The notes beneath the pieces are model-generated. The model was not told the DNA's origin and ran no database searches. It saw nothing but the letters and a program-made list of their open reading frames with translations. Of a stretch of 64,000 nucleotides of DNA, positions 21,501 through 32,769 are shown piece by piece. Position numbers and translations under genes: made by a program. The DNA is from Scleropages formosus (lineage: Eukaryota; Chordata; Actinopteri; Osteoglossiformes; Osteoglossidae). Where the stretch lies: assembly GCF_900964775.1 (NCBI RefSeq), contig NC_041806.1, positions 21,323,488 to 21,387,487 on the forward strand, written 5' to 3'. Numbering within the stretch: the stretch's first letter is position 1; every line of letters begins with the position of its first letter.

Positions 21501-24500
21501 TACTGTACATTTCTGTATGTATGTACAGTTATATATTACTGTATAGTAAATTGTATTCTTATGGTGGCATACTGTATGCTAGAATATTGTAGGCAGTATG
21601 ATTTATGTGGGTTTTTGCAGTTCTTAGTAGTACATGTAGGTGGGGTTTCAAGTTATAAGCACATATAGGGTAAAACTACATCATTTTATGTAAGTGTCCT
21701 GAGTGGTTTTTGCACATCCACGGAGGTCCTGGAACCATCTACCCATGGATTTTTGAGCCATGGGCACGAGACATGAGACAAGTGCATTGTTTGACAATCT
21801 GTAGGAAATACAGTAAGTACAAGTATGTGCAAAGTAGTACTCTGTAATGTAGTGTCTGCCAGACATATTAATGTAAAACTGTCAGTGTCAATATGCCTGA
21901 AACACCCGCCAAAGAGAGGACCTTTGGCTTGTGCCGGTGATATCATCAGACTAGCACTCCAGCTATAGCACAAATTTTACTTTTGCAAAACAAAATGTTT
22001 GTTAGAGATGACAATATGGTGCTGTGTAGCCTCAACACCCCCACAATAATCTTCAATGCAGCTCTAAAATTATCAGTGCAAATGCTCCCAGGTGAGTTCC
22101 TAACTAGGGTACCAGCCGTCAGAGATTGCCGGAGACACAGCCTCCAGATGGACATTTCTCTTGATTGTGTCTTGTGTGGAAATTATCATGATTTTTTATC
22201 TATCAGTTTCTAAAAAAGGACAGGATGGTAATCTTTTTTGGGCAAAAGAAAAAACTCATTTTTTGTTGCAAATTCCCATCTGTTCTTTCATCATTTGACT
22301 TCTGTCTGACCGAAAAAAGTAACATTATAACGCCCTCAAGTGGAAGATGAATTGGTGTTAGCTGTACAGGTGGTCCCACATTTACGATGGGGTTACGATC
22401 TGCGAAATCCATCATAAGTCAAAAATATCGAAAGTCGAAAATGGAGTTAATACACCTCATAAACCCCTCTGCGTGACAGACTGAGAGATGCAGATCGCTG
22501 CCGCTGCCCAGCATCGCGAGAGAGTATATCACTTGCCCGGGAAGAAATCAATGTAAGGTTTCTACTGAATGTCTATTGCCAGCTCGTCATCGTGAAGTTG
22601 AAAAAATCGTAGGTCGAACAAAAATCGGGGATCACCTGTATAGTCTATAATGATGAGCCAGGAAGAGAAACAGCAAGATACCATCTCTCAGAATAGACCT
22701 TTTTTTTTTTTTTAGACAACCATCTAATGTATTCAACTTTGAATTAACTTGTTTGACCTTGTCTTCTAAACACTTCAAAGCAGCGTTTTCCCGTCTCCTC
22801 TTCTTTTCCCTTCTGATTTGTATTCCAATACTTGATCTTCCACAAGCCCTCTAACTTGGCCTTGGCTGGACCTCAGGCAGGAAGTCTGGAGAAATGGGAG
22901 AAGGATGTGCGGTCGGCCGCCAGTCTAGAAGAGCTGCTGATGCTCACGGATTTCCCAGACTGGAAGTTGTGGAAGTGTCGCCTTAAACTGAAGAATGTGG
23001 AATCGACGTCCGGCGGAGACTCGCGCTCCTCCTCCTCCTCCTCCTCCTCCTCCTCCTCATCCTCCGCAGGCTCTCACCGATCCACACGCTATGCGGCCGC
23101 CTCATACAGCCTGGAGATCCTCCAAGGTCAACTACCCTTAAAGCTCATTAACATTTATGCTCTGAACAGATGGGAACACATTTGCAGGAATATCTCATAG
23201 GCCGTCTCCTTATAAATTGCAAGCATCTGCTTTATGGTTATGGGAAATGCAGACAGTGGCCTAATGCCGTATTGTATAACTGGCCATTCACTGTTTGGCA
23301 TCTTGTGAGAATATGCTTTGTGTTGGGCAGCAATCGATGAGGAATGGCAAAAGACCCAGTGCATGCCCAGGGAGACGTGCGTGGATGTGGCCAAGGAGCT
23401 GGGCACCAACACCGGCATGTTCTTCAAGCCGCCCTGCGTGTCCGTCTACAGGTGCAGCGGCTGCTGCAACAAAGAGGGTGTGACATGCAGGAACACGAGC
23501 ACCACCTACGTCAATAAAACTGTGAGCGGTGTTTCTACTCAACTTCTTCAGCGCTAACAAATACATTTGGTCTCCTACTTATGAACTCAACCGGAACTCG
23601 ATGCGTGACTCAAAAAGTACGCTAGTTGAACGTAACAGGGAGCGGATGAGGGGCTCCTCAGCAGTTCTATACGCAGCTACGACCGTAACGTGCACTGGCA
23701 ATATAGTGCTGTTGAGCTGGGGGCTGCACTTTGAGAATCAGATGTCTGCATCTGTATTTCACTGTCCGTTGGTGAAATGCGCTTTAGCTTACGTTGAGTT
23801 GGACGTCGCTTTGGAGAAAAGTGTCTGGTAAATGAACAGACGTCGGTGTAAATGTCAACAACCCTGACAGCTTTGCTGGATGGCAACGGTGGGGGCTTTT
23901 GGATGGGAACAGAGCTGCAAAGCAGACGGACTCCCTCTAAGTCGCTCCCTCTGGTGAGCCGGGGTGACTTGTGCACGTGACTTGGCATTCTGAGTCCCCT
24001 AGCAGAGGTATCTGTGATGTATAAATTTGGAAGCACAATTAAGAGCAATGCCCAGAGCTAGACCAGGGTGTTTGTTCTCATCTGTAGGAAAAAAAAGACC
24101 TCTTTTTCCTACCACATACATCACACAAAATTCACTAATACATTACATTTATTTAGCAGACACTTTTCTCCAAAGCAACTTCCAATGTAGTGTTATCAAC
24201 CCACACACCTTATTCACCAAGGTCATTTACACTGCTAGATACACTACTTACACTGGGTCACTCATCCATACATCAGTGGAACACACTCTCTCTGTGCGAA
24301 TCTGAATGGCATGTCTTTGGACTGTGGGAGGAAACCCACGCAGACACAGGGAGAACATGCAAACTCCACACACACTGAGTAGGGATCAAATCCCCATTCT
24401 CTCACACCACTCAGATGCCGTGAGACAGCAGCGCTACTCGCTGTGCCACCATACCAATATAGGGATAGAGGCAATATAGGCATATATCAACATAAGCGTA

Positions 24501-27348
24501 ATAATATTGATATTAATGATTATAATGATAATAAATAAAAACATGATTACAAGAAATTTTAAAAACACTTTGTTGACTATTATTGTAATTGAAGCATAGA
24601 CCGTAACTACAAATGAACTCTGAGATGGAGGTTTTACATGGAGTTGAAGGATCATGAGAAGGCGGCACTTCGCTGAGGGCTCAAAACTGGTAAATTCGGA
24701 AGCCACAGAGTCATTTGAAGCGGAATGACAGCCTACATGCTTCTTTAAAAAGTTTGTAGCAGCGAAAAGTCTGCTACCTGAGTTAACAAAAGTTAATGAG
24801 TCGGGGACCAACTGCAATGCATGATAACGATGAAAAAGGTTATTGAATCCCGAGTTTAACTCCGCTGACTGACTGTAAAGGGCTTAAATGCCACAAGAGT
24901 GATTTGTTGTGCAGCTATGTAGAGGTCTTTTACAAAACTCTGCATTGAAATCCCCTTAGCTCTTGACGGTGATACCTTTTAAATACGGACCAGAGCCGGT
25001 GCTGATAAAGGTAGCCAATCACACAGAGTGCAAGTGCATGGAGCCGGCGCTGATCCGACGGCACGTTCCCACCCACAGGCAGAGCAGGTGAGTCTAGTGG
25101 AAAACACACACGCTCCGCAAAGTGCCACTGCAATCATCGAGTCGCCGCAGCTCGGTCGAGTTCTCATCACTGCTGACGGCACAAATGGGTTCGTATGGAG
25201 AAAAATCAGAAACGCTGCATGCGGTGACCTTGGAAATTAAATGACGCTTTTATTATAGTAATGCAGCCATGAACTTAGGGGCAGTGTAGTTTGATCACCA
25301 GTACCTAAAAAGTTCAGTTTCAGATTATAGGGGGAAATTTAGTTTTTATAGTGAGTTTTATGGGGTGACACAGCGGGTTGAACCAGGTCCTGCTGTCCGG
25401 TGCGTTTATGGTTTGAGTCCCGCTTGGGGTGCCTTGCAGCGGACTGGTGTCCTGTCCTGGATGTGTCCTCTCCCCCTCCAGCCTTACACCCTGTGTTGCC
25501 AGGTTAGGCTCTGGCTCCCCGTGACCCCGTATGAGACAAGCGGTTCAGGCAGTGTGCGTGTGTGTTAGTTTTATAAACAGCACAGGGTAGAGACAATACA
25601 CTGAGCAATTGCAAATATGTCCGCATACATAGAGTGAGGGCTCAAGGTCAAAAGGTTACAACATATCGCAGGTGTGATCATGCAATACTTGACTTCCGTT
25701 GAGTTGTTCAAACCTTCGAGTTGTCATGCAAATCAAATGTTAGTTTTTCAAGTGGGAAAAATGTTGACGACAGCATTAAAATACATTTCCTTGACGGGAA
25801 ATGCATTTTACGTAACATAACATCATCAAGAAAGACATCTGGGTTGTGATTTAAGCAGAAAATAGAGAGAAATCAAATCTTTGTGAAGGGTTCTTGGAAT
25901 GGCTGTGTGAACTGCTGTCCGGTACACATGTATCTTATATTCCCAGAACAAATGTGAAAAAAAATTCCGTCTTGTTACTACACCCCCTGCAAAGGGAGCC
26001 CGATTCAAGTATAACTGTAAGTGAATCTGCTCATTTGATGGAGAATTTTGGTTCATTACAGGTGTAACCCAGTGCTGCATAACTCGGGGTCTGGAGATTC
26101 CAGCAGACTGTGTGCAACTGGACTGATCTGGGACTGCATGTCAGACCAGTGTGTTCCGTACCCGTCGAGCCGACACGGTGCGTTTTACTTTCGCTTCTCT
26201 TACCAGCAGTGGGACGTGGGCCTGTTGCGGTCTTAAACCTCTTCAGCCAGAGATACATCATACAGGTTGTGTCGGGGGCGTTCATTCAGTGCAAATCGAG
26301 GTTTTACACGACTCGTACCGTGTTGCTGCTTCGTGGTTTTACATTTTAAGAGGTGAATTCCAACTTTGGCCCGGGTGGAGGAGTCTAAAGTGGTGAAGGG
26401 GGAGTTGAGCCGTAAGGCGAATCAACTAGTCAATCTACGTCCCTACCCTCGCCTACGGTCATGAACTTTGGGTAATGACCGAAAGAATAAGATCGCAGAT
26501 ACAAGCAGCTGAAATAAGTTTTCTCCTCAGGGTGTTGGGGCTCACTCTCCGTGACAGGGTGAGGAGTTCGGACATCCGGGAGGAGCTCAGAGTAGAGCCG
26601 CTACTCCGCCACATTGAGAGGAGCCAGTTGAGGTGGCTCGGGCATCCGATGAGGATACCCCCTGGGCGCCTCCCTTTGGAGGTATACCGGGCACGGCCAA
26701 CTGGGGCGAGGCCCCGAGGTCGGCCCAGGACCCGCTGGAGAGGTTATATCTCCCAGCTGGCCTGGGAATGGCCTGGGGATCCCCCAGGCTGAGCTGGAGG
26801 AAGTCTGGGCTTCTCTGCTCTCCTTATTGCCACCCTAACCCTAGATGGTCAAGCAGTCAGAAGACGGACGGACGGACGGACGGACGGATTCTGACTTTTT
26901 GTTCCTCAGCAGGGCAACACTCATTTCTTATTTCCTACGTTTTGCTTTTTTGACAGAATTTTCCCCCAGTCCCAAGGTGTCCGACTGCGAAATCGATGTC
27001 GACCAGTGCGACTGCGTGTCCAAAAACAAAACCAAAGAGCAGCCTCCTTGTGGCCTGAGTTCTGCTGCATGCGTCACAAAGGGCAAACGCCTGGAACTGG
27101 ACTCCTGCAGGTAGAAATACTCCCAGAAATATGATCCGAAATGACCGAAACATCCCCGCTGCTTTCCTTGAAATGCTCCACTCTCCAGATTAGTTACCAT
27201 ATTCCATTGTTATGCTGATCTACCAATTTATTGGTTCAAGTGAAACAATGAAAACATAATTACTGTGTTGCTGACAATGAACAATGTTATTCTCATCTGA
27301 TGTAATACTCTTATTTCTCATGCGTTTCTTTTCACCAGCTGCAAGTAA
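18575..27348 (+). CDS. vegfd: Vascular endothelial growth factor D
   Basis: Seven coding exons: 18575-18658, 22877-23126, 23331-23521, 24960-25087, 26062-26177, 26957-27110, 27339-27348. They join to 933 nt, 310 residues, with all phases agreeing. VEGF-D is a secreted ligand of VEGFR3 (and VEGFR2) in lymphatic and vessel growth. Signal peptide is about residues 1-20. The N-propeptide has 'AASLEELL' and 'DWKLWKCRLKLK' as in human, plus a 13-Ser run. The VEGF homology domain is about 118-205, with the PDGF signature 'PPCVSVYRCSGCC' (145-157) and 'VANHTECKC'. The propeptide cleavage region '..LIRRHVP' matches the human 'IIRR' site. The C-propeptide has cysteine-rich motifs but ends '..DSCSCK', so it is about 55 residues shorter than human. 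VEGF-D rather than VEGF-C is supported by the single short cysteine-rich tail and linkage to pir and piga. The exon 2 and exon 4 acceptors are my best choices. Confidence 0.94.
21328..21752 (+). mobile_element. Tigger2-like DNA transposon remnant
   Basis: The left end CAGTCGGCTCGCATTATCCG, then 'ccgcggtttttaccaacc' and 'ggttcgaaaatatt', closely follows the opening of mammalian Tigger2-type elements. TA precedes it. The right side keeps 'atccacggaggtcctggaac', as near the Tigger2 3' end, but the terminal repeat itself is not evident. The interior is AT-rich and has no transposase. Confidence 0.65.
22367..22638 (+). mobile_element. Tigger-type MITE in vegfd intron 1
   Basis: A 272-bp element with inverted ends CAGGTGGTCCCACATTTACG and '..AAAATCGGGGATCACCTG', flanked by TA on each side (22365-22366 and 22639-22640). 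It is the same family as 16615 and 50204, with the interior reduced. Confidence 0.85.
23024..23068 (+). repeat. vegfd: (TCC)n coding microsatellite in vegfd exon 2
   Basis: A TCC-type run with a single TCA interruption encodes 13 serines between 'GDSR' and 'AGSHRSTR' of the N-propeptide. Human VEGFD has no such run at this point. It is expected to vary in length. Confidence 0.85.
23690..23850 (+). repeat. Family C-type fragment in vegfd intron 3
   Basis: It ends 'gttggacgtcgctttggaga' and 'aaagtgtctggtaaatg', the tail shared by families B, C and D. Confidence 0.5.
24142..24452 (-). repeat. Family B SINE-like copy in vegfd intron 3
   Basis: A nearly complete minus-strand copy, from the shared tail at 24142 to 'gctactcgctgtgccacc' at the head end. 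It lies about 500 bp upstream of vegfd exon 4. Confidence 0.85.
25360..25566 (+). repeat. SINE A copy in vegfd intron 4
   Basis: A full-length plus-strand copy with AGTTTTAT directly on both sides (about 25352 and 25567), a likely target-site duplication. It ends in a short (TG)n tail. Confidence 0.86.
26375..26890 (+). mobile_element. LINE ORF2 C-terminal fragment in vegfd intron 5
   Basis: An open frame (26475-26792) encodes the C-terminal end of a non-LTR retrotransposon: 'MTERIRSQIQAAEISFLLRV', 'LRDRVRSSDIREEL', 'QLRWLGHPMRIPPGRLP' and 'RPRGRPRTRWRGYI'. This is a common teleost LINE with its RT core missing. A GACG tandem repeat at 26863-26889 marks its 3' end. The clade (RTE/Rex-like or other) is not settled. 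Confidence 0.88.
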
Positions 27349-27466
27349 AGTCTTCCAGGTCTGACATCCTGCAAGCTTTGCAGGAAAGCTTTGGAACAGA
27401 GACAAGCTCTTTATTTATTATTTTAATCTCTATTTAAATTATATTATGCATTTTTGTCAATTATTA

Positions 27467-27472
27467 AATAAA
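27467..27472 (+). other. vegfd: vegfd polyadenylation signal
   Basis: AATAAA lies about 120 bp after the stop codon, which implies a short 3' UTR. A second AATAAA near 27669 could serve a longer form. Confidence 0.7.
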
Positions 27473-27878
27473 ACTATTGGACAAGCATTAAAAAATGGAC
27501 CGTGTTAAGTGCTTTAACATGTAAAAATGTGTGTTTTGTGTATGTAAATTATTCATATGAATGTCATATATGCACTGAACAACATGTGTATTACTTTTCA
27601 AAATGATAAAATGTTATATTTTTTCATTGTTTCTTTCTTTTCGAGATTTAATTTTTATGTATTTTATTTAAATAAATTGGTGCATTATCTCTGTTGTCTC
27701 TTAGTTTAACAGTTCTATGATCTCACTGTAACTTTTAGGATTAACCAGTTCGATTAATGTGACTGGCTGTGATTTTTTTCGTTAAAATAGTTCATATAAT
27801 TTACGATTTTGATTTATTGCGGCTGTTTTACGCAAATAAAGCTCGTTCATATACCATGTGAAAAATTAAAAAGGAATT

Positions 27879-27950
27879 TTCCCTGACCGGGAATCGAACC
27901 CGGGCCGCGGCGGTGAGAGCGCCGAATCCTAACCACTAGACCACCAGGGA
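27879..27950 (-). tRNA. tRNA-Glu (anticodon CTC)
   Basis: The 72-nt minus-strand gene matches the vertebrate tRNA-Glu-CTC sequence. The acceptor stem TCCCTGG/TCAGGGA pairs with one G-T. The D arm has 'TAGTGGTTAGG' (A box), the anticodon loop reads CTCTCAC with CTC at 34-36, and the T arm holds the B box GGTTCGATTCC. No intron is present and CCA is not encoded. Five T on the minus strand (27868-27872) follow seven bases after the gene and serve as the Pol III terminator. Box integrity suggests a functional gene. Confidence 0.97.
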
Positions 27951-28139
27951 TAGCTGAAATTACTGTTTGACACTAACTCTTAAATACTATATATATATAT
28001 ATATATATTTTTCTCTTTTTTTGTAATATAATATATAATTTATATTATAAAAACATACAAATGTTGCCTACCGACACACAGTGAACTACTACATAACACA
28101 GTCGGTTTCACTCCCTTCTATCTTCAATCCAAAGTCAAG
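27951..28139. other. tRNA-piga spacer with (TA)n
   Basis: It contains (TA)n at 27988-28008 and AT-rich sequence. No gene is seen. Confidence 0.6.
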
Positions 28140-28500
28140 AAGCGGAAGTGACGAAGATACGGAAGTACGAGTACATACTGCGCATGCTGAAACACGATGA
28201 GCATCGGAGACTGATTTAGAATCAGACCGTTCCTTCTACATCCTGCCCGCACCAGAAGCGGCTCGTTTAACTTACAGGTCCAGGGTCAGTTCGTGACAGT
28301 GAACGTACTGAGCCAATGTGTCGACGGTAGAAATGCCGGAAACGTTAGGCGGTGTGCCTGAGTCCGAGTCGTAGAACAAGACGTGTCTGAATGATTGATC
28401 TATTGATTGATCGATTGATTGATTGATTGGATAGTGGCAGGGAAGCTGAACGGAAAAATGCGGCGCTGAAGTTGGAACAACGATTTAAAAAAGAAGGTTT
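28140..28500 (+). promoter_or_regulatory. piga: piga promoter / probable non-coding exon 1
   Basis: A CpG-containing block with two ETS sites CGGAAGT (28143-28149 and 28160-28166) and an NRF1-like TGCGCATGCT (28179-28188). No TATA is visible. The layout fits a housekeeping promoter and a non-coding first exon, as in human PIGA. A GATT-type repeat lies at 28396-28429. The exon 1 donor is not certain. Confidence 0.6.
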
Positions 28501-28895
28501 GTAGATTGTGTGTTCCCCGCCGGTCTGCTTTGCCTTGTCACGTCATGATCAGATCTGTCTCCAAAAATAACAGTTAATTTCTGGCTACTCTTAGGTGATA
28601 AATGAAATTCCTCTAATTAAAATCCTTTACTTGTACACAGAATACCTTACTGTAATATCCTCAATGGGTACATACAGCTACAGTTATTTTAGTGTCTCAA
28701 AAATCTTTGCAAAATTTTGCTGGGTGTGTGTCTTCAAATCACAAATGTATTCCCTTCATGGCTGAAAAAATAATAAATGGCACTTTTGTAATTTGTGCAT
28801 ATTTATAAACGTGTTTATTTGACGCGTTCCTCCAGGCGGCTCAATGGTGCTCGAACCCAGAGCCTTCAGGACCCCGCTTCCCCGATGACAGAGTC

Positions 28896-30685
28896 ATGGG
28901 CCAGAGAAAGAGGCCCGGCGCCAGGGGGTCCCTGACGAGCGCGACCCCTGGCCGGATCGCCCTTCCGGCGCGCAAATCGGCGAAGCACAACGTGTGCATG
29001 GTGTCGGACTTCTTTTACCCCAACATGGGGGGTGTGGAAAGCCACATCTACCAGCTCTCTCAGTGTCTGATCGAGAAAGGGCACAAAGTGATCGTCGTCA
29101 CCCACGCGTACGGAAACCGCAAGGGCATCCGCTACCTCAGCAGCGGTCTTAAAGTGTACTACCTGCCTCTGCAGGTGATGTACAACCAGTCCACGGTGAC
29201 CACCTGCTTCCACAGCCTACCTCTCCTCCGCTGCATCTTTGTGCGGGAGCGGATCACGGTGGTCCACGCCCACAGCTCCTTCTCGGCCATGGCTCACGAC
29301 TCCCTGTTCCACGCCAAAGCCATGGGCCTGAACACGGTTTTCACGGACCACTCGCTCTTCGGCTTCGCCGACGTCAGCTCGGTGCTCACCAACAAGCTGC
29401 TCACCATCTCGCTCTGCGACACCAACCACATCATCTGTGTCTCCTACACCAGCAAGGAGAACACTGTGCTGAGGGCGGCCTTGGACCCCGAGATCGTGTC
29501 TGTAATTCCCAACGCCGTGGATCCCGGTGACTTCACTCCCGATCCCTCCAAAAGGGACGACGGCAAAATAACCATCGTGGTGGTCAGTCGGCTCGTCTAC
29601 AGAAAGGGTGAGGCTGAACCTGTTCGTGGGATTTAGTTTCTGGTTGCTCTCCCTCGCGACATGTTCTGCGATAAGCCGTTGGAGTGAATTTCATTTTCAT
29701 TTCTTCTTTTTGCTAGGAATCGACTTGCTCGGTGGGATCATTCCTGAGCTCTGCCTCAAATATCCCGATTTGCATTTTTTGATCGGCGGGGAGGGGCCCA
29801 AGCGCATCGTGCTCGAGGAGGTCAGGGAGAAGTATCAGCTGCATGACAGGTGAGAATTATACCGAGCGCGTTTTTCTTTGAGTAGGAGTGCAGCGTGTGA
29901 CAACTCGGACACCGACGTGTGATCGGCTTCCTTGCTGCAGGGTCCGTCTCCTAGGGGCCCTAGAACACAAGGATGTGAGGAACGTTCTAGTTCAGGGACA
30001 CATCTTCCTTAACACTTCGCTGACTGAAGCATTCTGCATGGCCATCGTGGAGGGAGCCAGCTGTGGACTCCAGGTGCTTCTGTTGATTCCATTATTATTT
30101 CTCTTTCAAACAGGGAAGGGTTCTGATTCCTGGTGTTATGTAACAAGCTTTGGATTCTGGTTCCAGGTGGTGAGCACCCGTGTGGGTGGCATCCCGGAGG
30201 TGCTCCCAGAAGACCTGATCACGCTATGCGAGCCCACCGTGGGCTCTCTGTGCGAGGGCTTGGAGCTGGTCATCGGCAGGCAGCGAGCGGGAACCGCGCC
30301 GCCCCCCGCTGCGGTCCACTCTCGCGTGCGTACTCTGTACACCTGGAGGAACGTGGCCGAGCGCACGGAAAAGGTGCGTGAGCCAGCCCGCCGTCGTGGT
30401 CGAGTACACGGGGAGCACAGGGTTTAATGGTGTCACCGCTCACGGGTGGTGTCTTTGCAGGTCTATGACCGTGTGGCCACGGCAGCGGTTCTGCCCCTGG
30501 ACCAACGTCTCCGCCGACTGAGGGCGCGCTGCGGCCCGGTCGCCGGTTCCATCTTTGCCTTGATGGCTGTGCTGGACTTCCTCTTCCTGCTGCTGCTGCG
30601 CTGGCTGGTGCCGGATTCGCTCATCGATGTTGCGGTGGATGCCACTGGTCCTAACGGACTTTGGACTCAAACCTGGAAAGGATAA
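28896..30685 (+). CDS. piga: PIG-A, catalytic subunit of GPI-GlcNAc transferase
   Basis: Five coding exons: 28896-29607, 29717-29849, 29941-30073, 30167-30373, 30461-30685. They join to 1410 nt, 469 residues (human 484), with phases consistent and GT-AG throughout. PIG-A transfers GlcNAc from UDP-GlcNAc to phosphatidylinositol on the cytosolic face of the ER, the first step of GPI-anchor synthesis, within the PIGA/C/H/P/Q/Y complex. The GT4-type N-domain starts '[19 protein letters not shown]', nearly identical to human. The E-x7-E motif 'EAFCMAIVE' is at 311-319. One membrane segment spans about 422-445, followed by a luminal tail '[12 protein letters not shown]'. The start has G at -3 and +4; upstream ATGs at 28844 and 28885 are out of frame. 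The exon acceptor is at 28835/28836. The large first coding exon matches the known human exon 2 layout. Confidence 0.97.
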
Positions 30686-32769
30686 GAGAATGTGGGTCCA
30701 AGGCACTATAAACACACAAAATCGAGTCAATCCTAGCCCATATGATAGCGTGCAATGCTGCCTGTTTAGGCAAACCCGTTTTTTAAACATTAATATTTCA
30801 CGAAAGTCTTTTCTATGTTGCCTGATTGAGCGCATTTTGTAACCGTCAGTTTGGGAATTTTTCCGAGTTCATTCTCCATTATAGAGTATCCATTATACTG
30901 GTCTCGGAAAGTACTTATTTATTTCTTTGTTGAGTTTTAAGGGCTGAACCTACAAAAGTTTACTTCCATTCCTGACTGTTGTTTAATGGATTTTGTATTT
31001 ATCACCTTTTTAAGCTCTCCTTGCCTTACCTGTGTCGCCGCCCCCCCCCCCCCCCTTTCCCCTCGCTAACGCTTCGGTAGTTAGGGAAGGGACTGCAGGA
31101 CAAGGGAAATATTTTGTTCCCTCTCAGATAAGTCTCCTAGATGGGCAAACTGGTCTGTGGCGTGTGTAGGTTTGTAATTAGTATGAGGAGATTATGGGTT
31201 CACATCCCAGGAGGCGGGTCCTGCTGCTGAACTTGATGACAAGTTATGTCATTTAAATAGTTTCAGTAAATATACATTACAATGGTAATCTATTGAACTC
31301 GTTTCGGAATTTTTTGTATCGCCTGGAAAATGTGTCGGATGGGGAGCTGAGCGTCGGCTGTTTTCTTTCCAAGTCCTTGCCAAATCAGGATCAGGTACAC
31401 AGATGTCACTTTCTTTGGACAGAATCAGGAGCAGCTCTCCTTACTCTTGTGCCAAGGAGCAGATTCAGCCTCCAGGAACCAAATATAATGACTGTAGTGA
31501 CATATCCTCTGCAAATCGAATTCATACAAGGTACTTGTATCACAGTGTCAGTGCTGGTAAGGATACTGTTGTCTTCTGCAACGACGTTCCCTGCGTGAAG
31601 ACATGGCGCGGTAAAGATGCCCGATCGCTACTGTGTTGACCGCTACTCACGAATGTCAGTGAAAGATCTATAAATGAGCTCATGCTGCAGTTTTCTCAGT
31701 GTATGATCATGTGGGCTTTGTTTTGAGTGGGCAGTCTGTGATCAGCACACTTTAATGGCTGAGCATGATCGGGCTGGATTTTTAAATGCCGCAGTTCGGT
31801 CTCTTCTGCGTGCTGAATATGTACAGACACGGGATGGTTGCAGGTGCCGGTTCAAGAAGTATAATATAACGTTCAGTACAAACTGGTAAAAAATTCCTTC
31901 TCTTTCTGCATTGGGAGCGAAGCTGTGAGGTTTGAGAAAGTAGTTGCTGTGATTCAAATCCGGGTCCAGGGCCCCACAGTGGACGGTTGTTCCGTACGGG
32001 GTGTGAATCACCATGAGCCCAGTCGGGTAAACAGTTCCTAAAAACGAACGGGAGGAATAAAAGGTGACAAAGTGGCGATAAGCCTCTGAAAACTGTGACT
32101 GAATTGTCTAAGAGTAGAATATTATGAACCTTCGAGGCGAAAAAAAAAAAAAAAAAAAATTTACAGTTGATGTATAATATTGGTTTCTGCGTGTTTCCTT
32201 TGAACTCACTCCTTGTAACTTGAAATATTTCATATAATAAAGCTTTTATTTTTGAGAACTAATACTAAATTTTGTTTTAGCTTTTTAAGATAAATGCACT
32301 GTTAAACAAGTAATGTCTATTGATGAATCAGCTAAGAAATGTTTACATGTTTATGACAGTCTGATATTGTACTGAAATATAAACTGAGATGTAATTTTAA
32401 ATAAAGGACTTGCCAGTTTTGGTTCCCCTTATCGTGTCGTATCCTTTACCTATTTCACCTGTTGGTACCTATATACCTGTCATTTCATTATCATTTACAT
32501 ATTTGTACAACTCTGGTCCTGAGTGCTGCAACCGTCTACTCTGTCAAAACCTAACCAGCTCATTTAATTCCATTTAACAACTTAGACTGAGAGGGAAACA
32601 CTTCAAGTGGTGATATTTGTGAATATTTTGTGCTATCTTTAAGAGAGTCTTTGGAGGGACGATGAATGTGGAAGGATTGATCAACGTTGCAGAGGAAAAT
32701 CTACATTGAACATTAAAGTTACATTTGGGAGGAAATGCTGTAAACTAATTTTCAGTAAGTTTTTTTCCA
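30686..32769 (+). other. piga 3' flank and intergenic sequence
   Basis: No further exon. Poly(C) lies near 31040-31055 and poly(A) at 32138-32159. AATAAA hexamers at 32236-32241 and about 32399 are candidate piga polyadenylation signals but are more than 1.5 kb from the stop codon. An open frame at 31293-31598 has no recognisable domain. Confidence 0.45.

Larger units (their letters stand above)
18659..22876 (+). other. vegfd intron 1 (4.2 kb)
   Basis: It holds a GC-rich block at about 19430-19700, a poly(T) at 20046-20067 and two Tigger-type elements (21328 and 22367). I see no exon of another gene. Several open frames in the GC-rich block lack domains. Confidence 0.6.
23566..24815 (-). mobile_element. 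Possible old Tigger-like element with nested repeats in vegfd intron 3
   Basis: The left end 'catttggtctcctacttatga' region and the right end 'gagtcggggaccaactgc' are inverted relative to each other and resemble the Tigger ends elsewhere in the window. A tail-sharing repeat (23690-23850) and a family B SINE (24142-24452) lie between them. Divergence is high, so the pairing of the ends is tentative. Confidence 0.35.

Noticed and set aside
26475-26792. A possible host gene inside vegfd intron 5
   Set aside because: The peptide is the C-terminal end of a common LINE ORF2.
18575-27348. Assignment as vegfc
   Set aside because: The C-terminal part lacks the several full cysteine-rich repeats of VEGF-C, and the gene lies between pir and piga, as VEGFD does in human.
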